This document shows positions 45,228 through 54,896 of a stretch of DNA of 64,000 bases, piece after piece (the stretch's first letter is position 1; every line of letters starts with the position of its first letter). The DNA is from G963923945 sp965199175. Lineage in GTDB: Bacteria; Pseudomonadota; Alphaproteobacteria; G963923945. Both the position numbers and the translations under genes were made by a program. The stretch lies in the NCBI GenBank assembly GCA_965199175.1, contig OZ240684.1:1426001-1490000 (forward strand). The letters are read 5' to 3'. A model generated the notes under the pieces. That model was not told the DNA's origin, did not search any database, and was given only the letters and a program-made list of their open reading frames with translations.

Positions 45228-46334
45228 ATGGTGCAGTTAGAGATCCATTGGATCGAAGGACAGGACATGGATAAAGAAAAGGCTCTTGAATCGGCCCTTG
45301 GGCAAATTGAACAAAATTTTGGTAAAGGGTCGATTATGAGGCTCGGCCAGCGGGAACATATGCCCGAGATTGAGACTGTGTCTACCGGGTCTCTGGGCCT
45401 TGATATTGCGTTGGGGATTGGGGGTCTGCCCAAAGGCCGGATTACTGAAATATTTGGTCTGGAGAGTTCGGGAAAAACCACGCTTGCTCTGCATGTCATT
45501 GCCGAAGCCCAGAAAGCAGGCGGGGCATGTGCTTTTGTGGATGCTGAGCATGCTCTCGACCCGGCTTATGCTAAAAAGCTGGGTGTTGATATTGATAATA
45601 TGCTGATCTCCCAACCTGATGCCGGTGAGCAAGCTCTGGAGATTGCTGATACTTTGGTCCGCTCTGGTGCCATTGATGTCCTGGTGGTTGACTCGGTGGC
45701 AGCCCTGGTTCCGAAAGCCGAACTCGAAGGAGAGATGGGCGATACGCATGTGGGTTTGCAAGCCCGGCTGATGAGCCAGGCACTGCGTAAATTGACCGGG
45801 TCGATTGCGCGCTCTAACTGCGTGGTTATTTTTATCAATCAGATTCGTCTGAAAATTGGCGTCATGTTCGGGAACCCGGAAACAACCACTGGCGGCAATG
45901 CTCTCAAATTCTATTCCTCAATCCGTATGGATATCCGCCGGATTGGGGCGGTTAAAAACCGTGATCGGGTGGTCGGCAACCAGACCCGGGTTAAAATCGT
46001 CAAAAATAAGGTCGCGCCACCCTTCAAAATTGTTGAATTCGATATCATGTATGGCGAGGGTGTCTCCAAAACCGGCGAATTGATTGATTTGGGTCTTCAG
46101 GCCAATATCATTGAAAAGTCTGGTTCCTGGTTTTCTTATGGCAAGGAACGTATTGGCCAGGGACGCGAGAATGTCCGGGAATTTTTGCGTGACAATCCCG
46201 ATGTGGCCGCCGAAATTGAGGAACAGATTCGCTCTCAGGCTGGCATTTCTGATTCTGAAACATCCGGGACCAGCCATGATAACACCCCCCGGGAAGCCGG
46301 TGAGGATGTTCAGGGGAACTCCGGTTCAGGATAA
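45228..46334 (+). CDS. recA: RecA recombinase
   Basis: Homologous recombination and SOS response. Walker A GLESSGKTTLA near residue 77; also ALGIGGLPKGRITEIFGLE, VDAEHALDPAYAKKLGVD and GGNALKFYSSIRMDIRRIG. 368 residues. GGGAG precedes ATG 45228; ATG 45267 (MDKEKALESALGQIE) is also preceded by AGGAC and gives the more usual N-terminus. The acidic C-terminal tail is present. No obvious LexA site was checked by computation. Confidence 0.96.
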   Translation: MVQLEIHWIEGQDMDKEKALESALGQIEQNFGKGSIMRLGQREHMPEIETVSTGSLGLDIALGIGGLPKGRITEIFGLESSGKTTLALHVIAEAQKAGGACAFVDAEHALDPAYAKKLGVDIDNMLISQPDAGEQALEIADTLVRSGAIDVLVVDSVAALVPKAELEGEMGDTHVGLQARLMSQALRKLTGSIARSNCVVIFINQIRLKIGVMFGNPETTTGGNALKFYSSIRMDIRRIGAVKNRDRVVGNQTRVKIVKNKVAPPFKIVEFDIMYGEGVSKTGELIDLGLQANIIEKSGSWFSYGKERIGQGRENVREFLRDNPDVAAEIEEQIRSQAGISDSETSGTSHDNTPREAGEDVQGNSGSG

Positions 46335-46749
46335 TTCGCGGGACATACCCAATATACCCGATACACTGCTTTCTGGTTGTTTTCTCGTGTTTGTGTGGAA
46401 TTGAACTGTTGAGATCATACGCCTCCCCAAAAGGCCCTGATGATCTTTCATCCCCAAAGGACCCCCAAAAACCATCCCAAAAGCGAGAATGGATGCTATT
46501 CTGGTCCGGTCTCAGACCAGCACCAGAAGACAGAGCGCCCTGTGGCCTCAACACAAAACAGGGAGCCAAAATCCGGCTTTGGTGCTTTGGTCATTGTAAT
46601 TTTCCGGGGAGCATTTCTGTGCAGGAGGCAACTATGTGGAAGACAACTCTGTAGGGAGTCGCCCTGTGGCTGATAACCGGCTACAATCAGTTCCCCTTCT
46701 TCCGTGACCAGACAGGCACAAGGAACATCACAAGGAATCATCCAGACTC
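46335..46749. other. Intergenic region recA-alaS
   Basis: 415 bases. No gene, hairpin terminator or strong promoter recognised. The open frames here do not resemble proteins I know. Confidence 0.4.
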
Positions 46750-49392
46750 ATGACCAGCGTGAATGATATCCGGGCGACTTTTTTAGAGTATTTTCGCCGC
46801 CATGATCATAGGGTTGTTGCCTCCGGCCCGTTGGTTCCGGTCAGTGACCCGACATTGCTGTTTACCAGTGCCGGCATGGTTCCGTTTAAGAATATTTTTA
46901 CCGGCATTCAACCCCCCCCTGATCTGCGGGCCACCAGCAGCCAAAAATGCCTGCGGGCCGGGGGCAAGCATAATGATCTGGATAATGTCGGCTACACTTT
47001 CCGGCACCATACTTTTTTTGAGATGCTGGGCAATTTTTCCTTCGGTGATTATTTCAAAGAACACGCCATTTTTCTGGCCTGGGATTTTTTAACCAAAGAG
47101 CTGAGTCTGAATAAAGATAAATTGCTGGTAACGGTTTATGCTGACGATGACGAAGCCTATAGCCTGTGGCAACGCATTGCTGAGTTACCTGAAGGACGTC
47201 TGGTGCGCATCGCCAGTGACGATAATTTCTGGTCCATGGGCGAAACCGGACCATGCGGACCTTCCTCAGAGATTTTTTATGATCATGGTCCCGCGATTGC
47301 CGGGGGACCACCGGGATCACCGGATGCTGAGGGGGACCGCTTCGTTGAGATCTGGAACCTGGTCTTCATGCAGTATGAGGCTCAGCCCCAGGGGGGACGG
47401 GTTGATTTACCCCATCCCAGTATTGATACCGGCATGGGTCTGGAGCGTATCGCGACAGTTTTGCAAGGTGTCCACGACAATTATGATATTGATCTCTTTC
47501 AATCTCTGATCCAGGCGGTCAATCAGGCTCTTGATTGTCAGGAGCCGAACAATGCAGCCGGACCCAAAGTCATTGCCGATCATTTACGGGCCTGTGGATT
47601 TTTGATCTCTGAGGGCATTCTGCCCGGCAATGAAGGACGCGGCTATGTCCTGCGCCGGATCATGAGGCGGGCCATGCGCCATGCACGCCAACTTGGGGCA
47701 ACCCAGCCCTTGATGCCGCGTCTGGTTCCGGCCCTGATTGACACAATGGGAGAAGCATTCCCGGATCTGAGTCGCTCTCAAGCCCTGATCACCGAAACAT
47801 TGCGTGGTGAGGAAGAGCGGTTTTTTGACACGCTGGAACGTGGCTTGCGGCTTCTGGATGATGAAATCACCTGTTTAAGCAAGGGGGATTGTCTTTCTGG
47901 TGCGGTGGCCTTCAAACTCTATGATACCTATGGTTTCCCGGTTGATCTCACCGCCGATATCCTGCGCGAACACGGATTAAAACTGGATCAAACCGGTTTT
48001 GATGATGCAATGCAGCATCAGAAAACCACCGCCCGGGCACATTGGAAGGGATCGGAAGAAGACTCCCCTGATGATCTGTGGGAGCCCATCGGTGCTGAAT
48101 GGGGTCCAACCGAATTTTGCGGATATCACTGTGATCAACTCTCAGGACATGTGCTCGCACTCTCAGACCGCCATCAATGTAAGGAATATGCCGGGGCCGG
48201 TGAGACCATTTCGGTCATCGTCAACCAAACCCCGTTTTATGCCGAATCGGGGGGTCAATGCGGCGACCAGGGAACCATCAAAACTGATTCCGGGGCGGCC
48301 GTTCAGATTATTGATACCCGCAAACGGCCCGGCCATGTATTTGAACATATCGGCCAGGTGACATCCGGAACCCTGCATACCGGCGATACGGTGGTGCTTT
48401 CAGTGGACACAGAACGCCGGGCAGCATTATGCGCCAACCATTCGGCCACCCATCTGCTGCATGCGGTTTTGCGGCATCAACTCGGTTCCCATATCACCCA
48501 GAGAGGTTCTCTGGTCGCCCCGGATCGTCTGCGTTTTGATATTTCTCATACCAAACCTCTGGGGAAAGAAACCATTGGCAGCATTCAATCGGCCGTCAAC
48601 CGCCTCATTCGTCAAAACAGCCTGGTTGAAACCCGTCTCATGGCCTCAGATGAGGCGATTTCTCTGGGCGCAATGGCCTTATTCGGGGAAAAATACGGCC
48701 CGGAAGTCCGGGTTGTTTCCATGGGTTACAGCGATGACAAGAACCGGAAAAAACCATTTTCTCTTGAGCTTTGCGGTGGCACCCATGTCCGGCAAACCGG
48801 GGATATTGGCTTTTTTGTCATCACCGGGGAGCATGCGGTGGGCTCTGGTTTGCGCCGTCTTGAGGCCCTGACCGGTTCTGATGCTGAGGCCTATCTTGAT
48901 CACAAAGAAGATCTTCTGGATGAATCAGCCCGCATTCTCAAAGTACCGCCAAAAGACCTCCCCGGGCGTTTGCGGATTTTCGAGGCCGAACGCAAACAGC
49001 TGGAAAAAGAGCTCGCCCAAAGCCGCCGCCAGATGATGGCAACCCATGATGATGTACGCATCATCGCCGATATCACATTTGCTGACCGTCTTCTGGATGA
49101 TGTCCCGGCCCGTGAACTCAAATCAATGGCTGATGAAATGAAACGCTCTTTAGGGGCAGATGTGATCGCCCTGGTCAGCCGTCATGAAGGAAAAGCCTCA
49201 CTGGTGGTCGCGCTGAGCGATTCGTTGAAAGATCGCCTGAATGCTATCGAATTGGCTCAGATTGGAGCAGCCGTTTTAGGGGGCAAGGGAGGGGGTCGCC
49301 CGGATATGGCCCAGGCCGGCGGTCCTCATGGTGACAATGCCCGCAAAGCCCTGGATGCCATCGCCACAGCACTGGAAAAATCCGCCTCCTGA
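46750..49392 (+). CDS. alaS: Alanyl-tRNA synthetase
   Basis: Charges tRNA-Ala. 880 residues. Catalytic start: DIRATFLEYFRRHDHRVVASGPLVPVSDPTLLFTSAGMVPFKNIF. Editing domain motifs are HSATHLLHAVLR (about 560) and CGGTHV (about 675). The C-terminal DHH-like domain ends GGKGGGRPDMAQAGG. Follows recA, a common order in alphaproteobacteria. Confidence 0.97.
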   Translation: MTSVNDIRATFLEYFRRHDHRVVASGPLVPVSDPTLLFTSAGMVPFKNIFTGIQPPPDLRATSSQKCLRAGGKHNDLDNVGYTFRHHTFFEMLGNFSFGDYFKEHAIFLAWDFLTKELSLNKDKLLVTVYADDDEAYSLWQRIAELPEGRLVRIASDDNFWSMGETGPCGPSSEIFYDHGPAIAGGPPGSPDAEGDRFVEIWNLVFMQYEAQPQGGRVDLPHPSIDTGMGLERIATVLQGVHDNYDIDLFQSLIQAVNQALDCQEPNNAAGPKVIADHLRACGFLISEGILPGNEGRGYVLRRIMRRAMRHARQLGATQPLMPRLVPALIDTMGEAFPDLSRSQALITETLRGEEERFFDTLERGLRLLDDEITCLSKGDCLSGAVAFKLYDTYGFPVDLTADILREHGLKLDQTGFDDAMQHQKTTARAHWKGSEEDSPDDLWEPIGAEWGPTEFCGYHCDQLSGHVLALSDRHQCKEYAGAGETISVIVNQTPFYAESGGQCGDQGTIKTDSGAAVQIIDTRKRPGHVFEHIGQVTSGTLHTGDTVVLSVDTERRAALCANHSATHLLHAVLRHQLGSHITQRGSLVAPDRLRFDISHTKPLGKETIGSIQSAVNRLIRQNSLVETRLMASDEAISLGAMALFGEKYGPEVRVVSMGYSDDKNRKKPFSLELCGGTHVRQTGDIGFFVITGEHAVGSGLRRLEALTGSDAEAYLDHKEDLLDESARILKVPPKDLPGRLRIFEAERKQLEKELAQSRRQMMATHDDVRIIADITFADRLLDDVPARELKSMADEMKRSLGADVIALVSRHEGKASLVVALSDSLKDRLNAIELAQIGAAVLGGKGGGRPDMAQAGGPHGDNARKALDAIATALEKSAS

Positions 49393-49536
49393 TGAAGGGG
49401 CCGGGAGTACCGGATCATCATCTCACCCTGATCATCCAAAACCGCACATCATTCAACAGATATGGCCGGTCCGCCCCGGTCAATCTTACCTATTGCATGC
49501 AATGGCAATCAGGTGCTTTCCCTGTCAGGCCACCAG

Positions 49537-50682
49537 TCAGCCAGCAACCGCACCCCGTTTGGGGATGAGGACGGTATAATCAAGATCAAGAACAATATTG
49601 GCAGGAAGATTGCCGCCGGCAGCATCAGGAAAATCAGCTTGTGACTGATCCTTGGATGCCAATGTGCGGACCCGCATCGCCCCGATATGCTGAGCACTCT
49701 CACCCGCCTGCTCATCCAGGTCATGCTTTTCGAGAATCTCCGACCACGCATAAATGGTATCGCCGGCAAAACTTGGGGCACTGTGACGGCCACCATTGAT
49801 CGCCGCCACCCGGAAAGCATTGGCCAACCCATTACAGCTGATGGCCCGGGCCAGGCTGATGATATAGCCGCCATAAACAATACGGCGACCAAAACGTCCC
49901 TCTTTTTCCATATGATGGTTGAAATGAACCCGGGCATTGTTCTGATACAAACGGGTTGCCATTTGATGCTCAGCGTCTTCAATCGTCTGACCATCGAGAT
50001 GATGGATGCATTCCCCGACGGCATAATCCTCAAAAAAAGAATCCGAACCGGTGATTTCCGGCGTCCAGGCGGTAAAATCAAGCCCGTCGGGAATCCGCAG
50101 ATCCGCCATTGGTACACTGGGCGGTAAAGCATCAGGAATCACTGGCTCCGGCGGTGGGGAAGCCGGGTCTTTCTTACGCATCATCACCCAACGAATATAA
50201 TCCAGCACGGTTTCACCATGCTGGTTGATGCCGGTCGAATGGACATAAACCGTGCCGGTTTTGCCATTGGAATTTTCCTTAACGCCAATCACTTCAGAAG
50301 AAGCACGCACAGTATCACCAGGATAAACCGGAACCCCGAACACAACCCGCGCATATCCCAGATTGGCCACCGCATTAAGAGAAATATCCGGAACCGTACG
50401 GCCAAAAACCATATGAAAAGTCAGAATATCATCCAATGGGGCCTGGCGGTAACCGATGGCCCGGGCCAGCATATCATTGCAATGCAAAGCAAAACGTGAC
50501 CCGGTGGTCGCCATATAGAGGGCAACATCCCCCTGAGTTACTGTACGCGGCACATTATGGAGAATCTGTGTACCGGGTACATAATCCTCAAAAAAACGGC
50601 TTTTGAAACATTTGCCGCTTGCTTCGGCAGTAAAAGACGCCCCGGACGTCACCTTTGATGAAGAATCCAAAGACGTGCTCAT
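49537..50682 (-). CDS. mch: Mesaconyl-CoA hydratase (MaoC family)
   Basis: Interconverts mesaconyl-CoA and beta-methylmalyl-CoA in the ethylmalonyl-CoA pathway. Two MaoC hot-dog domains: FKSRFFEDYVPGTQILHNVPRTVTQGDVALYMATTG, then about residue 215 FFEDYAVGECIHHLDGQTIEDAEHQMATRLYQNNARVHFN, and near the end GGRHSAPSFAGDTIYAWSEIL. 381 residues, slightly longer than the family's 345-355 because of an N-terminal extension. Next to ccr and ecm, which fixes the pathway. Confidence 0.9.
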   Translation of the reverse strand: MSTSLDSSSKVTSGASFTAEASGKCFKSRFFEDYVPGTQILHNVPRTVTQGDVALYMATTGSRFALHCNDMLARAIGYRQAPLDDILTFHMVFGRTVPDISLNAVANLGYARVVFGVPVYPGDTVRASSEVIGVKENSNGKTGTVYVHSTGINQHGETVLDYIRWVMMRKKDPASPPPEPVIPDALPPSVPMADLRIPDGLDFTAWTPEITGSDSFFEDYAVGECIHHLDGQTIEDAEHQMATRLYQNNARVHFNHHMEKEGRFGRRIVYGGYIISLARAISCNGLANAFRVAAINGGRHSAPSFAGDTIYAWSEILEKHDLDEQAGESAQHIGAMRVRTLASKDQSQADFPDAAGGNLPANIVLDLDYTVLIPKRGAVAG

Positions 50683-50793
50683 GAAACCAGAGTCCTCAAA
50701 TCATCCATCACGACCATCAACCTCATAGGAGGGCTATCTCCTGCGGCCTGGTTTCAAGAGACCCAATGCCACAACCGGCACCCCAACAGCGAT

Positions 50794-50823
50794 GCCCGCT
50801 CCTGATCGGTACCAGGAACGGGC
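50794..50823 (-). terminator. Hairpin after ccr
   Basis: Arms gcccgctcctg and caggaacgggc (11 positions, one mismatch) around an 8-base loop, 9 bases past the ccr stop. No T run, so it may be a pause or mRNA-stability element rather than a terminator. Confidence 0.4.
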
Positions 50824-50831
50824 ACCCAAAA

Positions 50832-52121
50832 TCAGGCCCGGCGGGCCTCATCCAAAGAGCGCATACCAGGACGTTTGGATTGCACCAGAACCGCCATATT
50901 GCCGGGCTTATGCTCATTATTCATCATCTTGGTATGGGATTTTGGAATATCCGCCCAGGAGAAAACCTCCGACATACAGGGATCAATCCGCCGCTCAATC
51001 ACCAATCTGTTGGCCTGGCTGGCCTGTTTGAGATTAGCAAAATGGCTGCCCTGAATACGCTTCTGCCGCATCCAGACAAAACGGGCATCCATGGTCAGAT
51101 TATAGCCAGTGGTCCCGGCACAAAAAACCACCATACCCCCACGTTTGACAATAAAGGCACTGACCGGAAACGTCATTTCACCGGGATGCTCAAACACCAC
51201 ATCAACATCATTGCCTTTGCCGGTGATATCCCAGATTGCACGTCCAAATTCGCGCACCTTCTTGCTGTAGGCGTTATAGGCTTGGACATCATTGACCTCC
51301 GGCAGCCGTCCCCAACAATCAAAATCTTTACGGTTGAGAACCGCCTTAGCACCAAGCTGCATCACAAAATCACGTTTATCTTCCTCAGAGATCACCCCGA
51401 TAGCATTGGCCCCGGCTGTTGCAATCAACTGAACCGCCATCGAACCAATACCACCGGAAGCGCCCCATACCAGAACATTATGCCCTGGTCTGAGAACATG
51501 CGGACGATGACCGAATAACATACGGTAGGACGTCGCCAATGTAAGGGTATAACAGCCGCTTTCTTCCCAGGTCAGATGCTGTGGTCGCGGCATGAGCTGG
51601 CGGGCCTGGGCCAGGGTAAATTGTGCAAAGGAACCATCGGCAGTCTCATATCCCCAAATACGCTGAGTCGGCGAAAACATCGGATCACCGCCATTACATT
51701 CCTCATCATCACCATCATCCTGGTTACAATGAATGACCACTTCATCACCAACTTTCCAGCGGGTGACCTGGTCACCGACCGCCCAGACAATCCCGGAAGC
51801 ATCAGAACCGGCAATATGGTAATCTTTTTTATGGACATCCATCACCGAGACCGGCTTGCCTAAAGACGCCCAGACACCATTATAATTCACTCCTGAGGCC
51901 ATCACCATGACCAAAACATCATGGCCGGTCGGGCGCGGCGTTGGCATACGCTCAACCTGCATGGCCTGTTCCGGTGGCCCTTCGCGATCACGGCGGATAA
52001 CCCAGGCATACATTTCATCGGGAACATAGCCGAGGGGCGGAATCTCACCGATTTCATAAATATTTTTTTCGACCTGACTGTCGTTAGCGGCAAGAGCCGC
52101 AGCTGTTCCACTCATATGCAT
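50832..52121 (-). CDS. ccr: Crotonyl-CoA carboxylase/reductase
   Basis: Reductively carboxylates crotonyl-CoA to ethylmalonyl-CoA, using NADPH and CO2; the key enzyme of the ethylmalonyl-CoA pathway. An MDR-type enzyme, 429 residues: IYEIGEIPPLGYVPDEMYAWVIRRDREGPP near the start, ASGVNYNGVWASLGKPVSV, HCNQDDGDDEECNGGDPMFSPTQRIWGYE, NADPH site NVLVWGASGGIGSMAVQLI, FEHPGEMTFPVSAFIVKRGGMVVFCAGTTGYN. Full length. Transcribed away from ecm. Confidence 0.95.
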   Translation of the reverse strand: MHMSGTAAALAANDSQVEKNIYEIGEIPPLGYVPDEMYAWVIRRDREGPPEQAMQVERMPTPRPTGHDVLVMVMASGVNYNGVWASLGKPVSVMDVHKKDYHIAGSDASGIVWAVGDQVTRWKVGDEVVIHCNQDDGDDEECNGGDPMFSPTQRIWGYETADGSFAQFTLAQARQLMPRPQHLTWEESGCYTLTLATSYRMLFGHRPHVLRPGHNVLVWGASGGIGSMAVQLIATAGANAIGVISEEDKRDFVMQLGAKAVLNRKDFDCWGRLPEVNDVQAYNAYSKKVREFGRAIWDITGKGNDVDVVFEHPGEMTFPVSAFIVKRGGMVVFCAGTTGYNLTMDARFVWMRQKRIQGSHFANLKQASQANRLVIERRIDPCMSEVFSWADIPKSHTKMMNNEHKPGNMAVLVQSKRPGMRSLDEARRA

Positions 52122-52170
52122 CCACTCCGTAATTAACCGTTATTCGTAGAGATATTGGTAAAAATCTTTA

Positions 52171-52209
52171 TACTGAAACCGCGTACTGAAACCGCGTACT
52201 CAAACCGCG
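52171..52209. repeat. 13-bp tandem repeat, three copies
   Basis: tactgaaaccgcg at 52171 and 52184 (identical) and tactcaaaccgcg at 52197. Confidence 0.92.
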
Positions 52210-52390
52210 AGAACCAATGCGGAAAAATGATGATGTCGTTTTTCATGCTCAATCACTTTGTCATACTCAAAATTTTGTCACATCCAAAACAATGTCGTCC
52301 AAAACAATGCCATACCCAAAATAATATCAATCCTGACAGCCATCATCCCCACAGGGAACATCCTATTTAGCGTCAGTGACTCTTTTTCGC

Positions 52391-52430
52391 AATGCACAAT
52401 ATGCATTATTATTATATGATCAATGATCAT
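52391..52430. promoter_or_regulatory. Two inverted repeats before ecm
   Basis: aatgca-N5-tgcatt (52391-52407) and ATGATCA-A-TGATCAT (52416-52430), both perfect, 41-81 bases upstream of the ecm start. They could be operator sites for a regulator of the pathway; the regulator is not known. Confidence 0.4.
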
Positions 52431-52471
52431 TTATGCTTGCGTCGAATCATCAAGCGGGGAAAATTCAGGCC

Positions 52472-54583
52472 ATGACACAGTCAAAAACAGCTCACGCAAA
52501 AACAACTCACGCAAAAACAGCTCACGGAAAATCTGTTTCCGGCCAAACATCCGCCGACACATCCGCCGACACCAAAGCCGGTGATCCCGATCTTGCAATG
52601 CCGCAACGCGACCGTCCCTGGGTGATCCGGACCTATTCCGGCCATTCTTCGGCCAAAGCATCCAATGCGCTTTACCGGACCAATTTATCCAAGGGCCAGA
52701 CCGGGCTTTCGGTTGCTTTCGATCTCCCGACCCAGACCGGTTATGATTCCGACCACCCGTTATCACAAGGCGAAGTCGGTAAAGTCGGGGTGCCAATCAA
52801 TCATCTCGGCGATATGCGGACCTTATTCACCGATATTCCGCTTGCCCGTATGAATACATCCATGACCATCAATGCTACGGCTGCCTGGTTGCTCTCTCTT
52901 TATATCGCGGTTGCCGAAGAACAGGGAGCAGCACGGGCGGATCTGGCCGGAACCACTCAAAATGACCTGATCAAGGAATATCTGTCCCGCGGCACATACA
53001 TCTTTCCGCCACAACCAAGCCTCAGACTAACCACCGATATCATCCGTTTTACCACCGCCGAGATGCCGAAATGGAATCCGACCAATGTGTGCTCCTATCA
53101 TTTACAGGAAGCCGGGGCCACTCCGGTCCAGGAATTGGCGTATGCACTGGCCACCGCGACCGCCGTCCTTGATCACTTGCGCGAATCAGAGGATTTTGAC
53201 CCGGAGATTTTCCCGGCCACGGTCGGCCGCATGAGCTTCTTTGTCAATGCCGGGATCCGATTTGTAACCGAGCTGTGTAAAATGCGGGCATTTGTCGATC
53301 TCTGGGATGAAATCTGCCAGGAACGCTACGGCATCAAAGACCCTAAATACCGCCGCTTCCGTTATGGAGTACAGGTCAATTCCCTGGGGCTGACCGAACA
53401 ACAGCCGGAAAATAACGTCTACCGTATTCTGATTGAAATGCTGGCGGTTGTCCTTTCCAAACGCTCCCGCGCCCGGGCGATACAATTACCAGCCTGGAAT
53501 GAAGCCCTTGGTCTGCCACGTCCCTGGGATCAACAATGGAGCTTGCGTCTTCAGCAAATCATGGCCCTGGAAACCGATTTACTGGAATTCGGCGATCTCT
53601 TCGATGGCTCTCGGGTGATTGATGCCAAAGTCGATGAACTGAAAAGCGAAGCCAAAGCCGAATTGGCCAGAATTGATGCCATGGGCGGGGTGGTGGCGGC
53701 CATCGAATCCAGCTATATGAAACAACGTTTGGTTGAATCCAACGCCCATCGTCTGGCAGAAATTGAATCCGGTTCACAACAAGTGGTCGGTGTGAACTGC
53801 TTTACCCAAAGTGAATCCTCACCTCTGGTCAATGCCGATGATGGCGGCGTCATGACCGTCGACCCGGCGGCTGAAAAGCAACAAATTGATACATTGCGTG
53901 ATTGGCGGCATCAACGTAACGACACTATGGTCAAACAAGCCCTGAATGAACTGGCCCAGGCCGCATCCCAGGGGCGTAACATTATGCCGCCCTCCATTGC
54001 ATGCGCCCGGGCCGGGGTGACCACCGGTGAATGGGCTGATGTTATGCGTCAGACATTTGGTGAATACCGGGCACCCACCGGGGTTGGCAGTGCCGTTGGT
54101 TTGGCTGATGCTGAAAGCAACGCCTTTGTCACCTTACGTAACCGGGTGGAGGATGTCTCCCAACGGCTGGGAAGGCGCATCAAGATGCTGGTTGGCAAAC
54201 CCGGTCTTGATGGTCACTCCAACGGGGCTGAACAAATTGCTGTGCGGGCCCGCGATGCCGGTTTTGAAGTGGTTTATGAAGGAATCCGCCTCACCCCGGC
54301 CCAAATCGCCAACACCGCTCTGGAGGAAGGCGTCCATGTGGTGGGGTTGTCAATCCTGTCGGGGTCTCATATCCAGCTGGTCAATGCGGTGATGAAACAT
54401 ATGCGGGCTTTGGGTCTTGAAAATATTCCGGTGATCGCCGGGGGGATTATCCCGCCCAAAGACGCCGAAATACTCAAAAAATCCGGCGTTACAGCCATTT
54501 ATACCCCGAAAAATTTCCGCCTGTCCGAGATCATGTCCGATATTATCGATATCGTTGATTCTTCGCATCAGGAAGCTGCTTAA
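52472..54583 (+). CDS. ecm: Ethylmalonyl-CoA mutase (B12-dependent)
   Basis: Converts ethylmalonyl-CoA to methylsuccinyl-CoA with coenzyme B12. Starting at ATG 52472 it has 703 residues. Catalytic barrel: RTYSGHSSAKASNALYRTNLSKGQTGLSVAFDLPTQTGYDSDHP and NPTNVCSYHLQEAGATPVQELAYALA. B12 domain: GKPGLDGHSNGAEQIAVRARDAGFEVVY with the axial His at 582. The substrate assignment, over methylmalonyl-CoA mutase, rests on the TYSGHSSA-type start and the ccr/mch neighbours. The first 35 residues are a low-complexity tail with three KTxHA-like repeats. Confidence 0.92.
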   Translation: MTQSKTAHAKTTHAKTAHGKSVSGQTSADTSADTKAGDPDLAMPQRDRPWVIRTYSGHSSAKASNALYRTNLSKGQTGLSVAFDLPTQTGYDSDHPLSQGEVGKVGVPINHLGDMRTLFTDIPLARMNTSMTINATAAWLLSLYIAVAEEQGAARADLAGTTQNDLIKEYLSRGTYIFPPQPSLRLTTDIIRFTTAEMPKWNPTNVCSYHLQEAGATPVQELAYALATATAVLDHLRESEDFDPEIFPATVGRMSFFVNAGIRFVTELCKMRAFVDLWDEICQERYGIKDPKYRRFRYGVQVNSLGLTEQQPENNVYRILIEMLAVVLSKRSRARAIQLPAWNEALGLPRPWDQQWSLRLQQIMALETDLLEFGDLFDGSRVIDAKVDELKSEAKAELARIDAMGGVVAAIESSYMKQRLVESNAHRLAEIESGSQQVVGVNCFTQSESSPLVNADDGGVMTVDPAAEKQQIDTLRDWRHQRNDTMVKQALNELAQAASQGRNIMPPSIACARAGVTTGEWADVMRQTFGEYRAPTGVGSAVGLADAESNAFVTLRNRVEDVSQRLGRRIKMLVGKPGLDGHSNGAEQIAVRARDAGFEVVYEGIRLTPAQIANTALEEGVHVVGLSILSGSHIQLVNAVMKHMRALGLENIPVIAGGIIPPKDAEILKKSGVTAIYTPKNFRLSEIMSDIIDIVDSSHQEAA
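52483..52570. repeat. 15-bp x3 and 12-bp x2 coding repeats in ecm
   Basis: aaaaacagctcacgc at 52483, 52498 and 52513, then acatccgccgac at 52547 and 52559. All are multiples of three and in frame at the N-terminus of ecm. Confidence 0.9.
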
Positions 54584-54896
54584 CCACAGCAATGAACCAG
54601 TAGGCTGAACAGTAACGGTATCGATACGACTCCCAACAGAGAGAATACACCCAACAGACTTCGGGTTTACGCAAAACACGACTACCCGAACATCCCGAAG
54701 CATCGGCAGACCCCTGGTCAGCCCGATCCATGCCACAACGCCGACTGCCTGAATATACGCGCCAGCACCCAACATGATGCCGCATGGTCATATGCGCTCA
54801 CGGGGAAAAAGGGGTCGGATCACCGTATCCCTGATCATCTGAACTCTGCTCTATCCTGGCTTGCTTTTACCGACATCCGCACGCAAAGTGATACTC
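54584..54896. other. Intergenic region after ecm
   Basis: 313 bases. No gene, terminator or repeat recognised. Confidence 0.4.

Larger units (their letters stand above)
52122..52471. other. Divergent control region ccr-ecm
   Basis: 350 bases. It holds a 13-bp tandem repeat near ccr, a duplicated word ccaaaacaatg (about 52283-52310), and two inverted repeats near ecm, listed separately. Both promoters must be here; none is clear. Confidence 0.5.

Noticed and set aside
46912..46919. C8 run in alaS as a phase-variation tract
   Set aside because: Shorter than the flgK tract, and alaS is essential, so switching off would be lethal.
49492..49503. ATTGCATGCAAT palindrome between alaS and mch
   Set aside because: Perfect but short and between convergent gene ends; no T run and no promoter to regulate.
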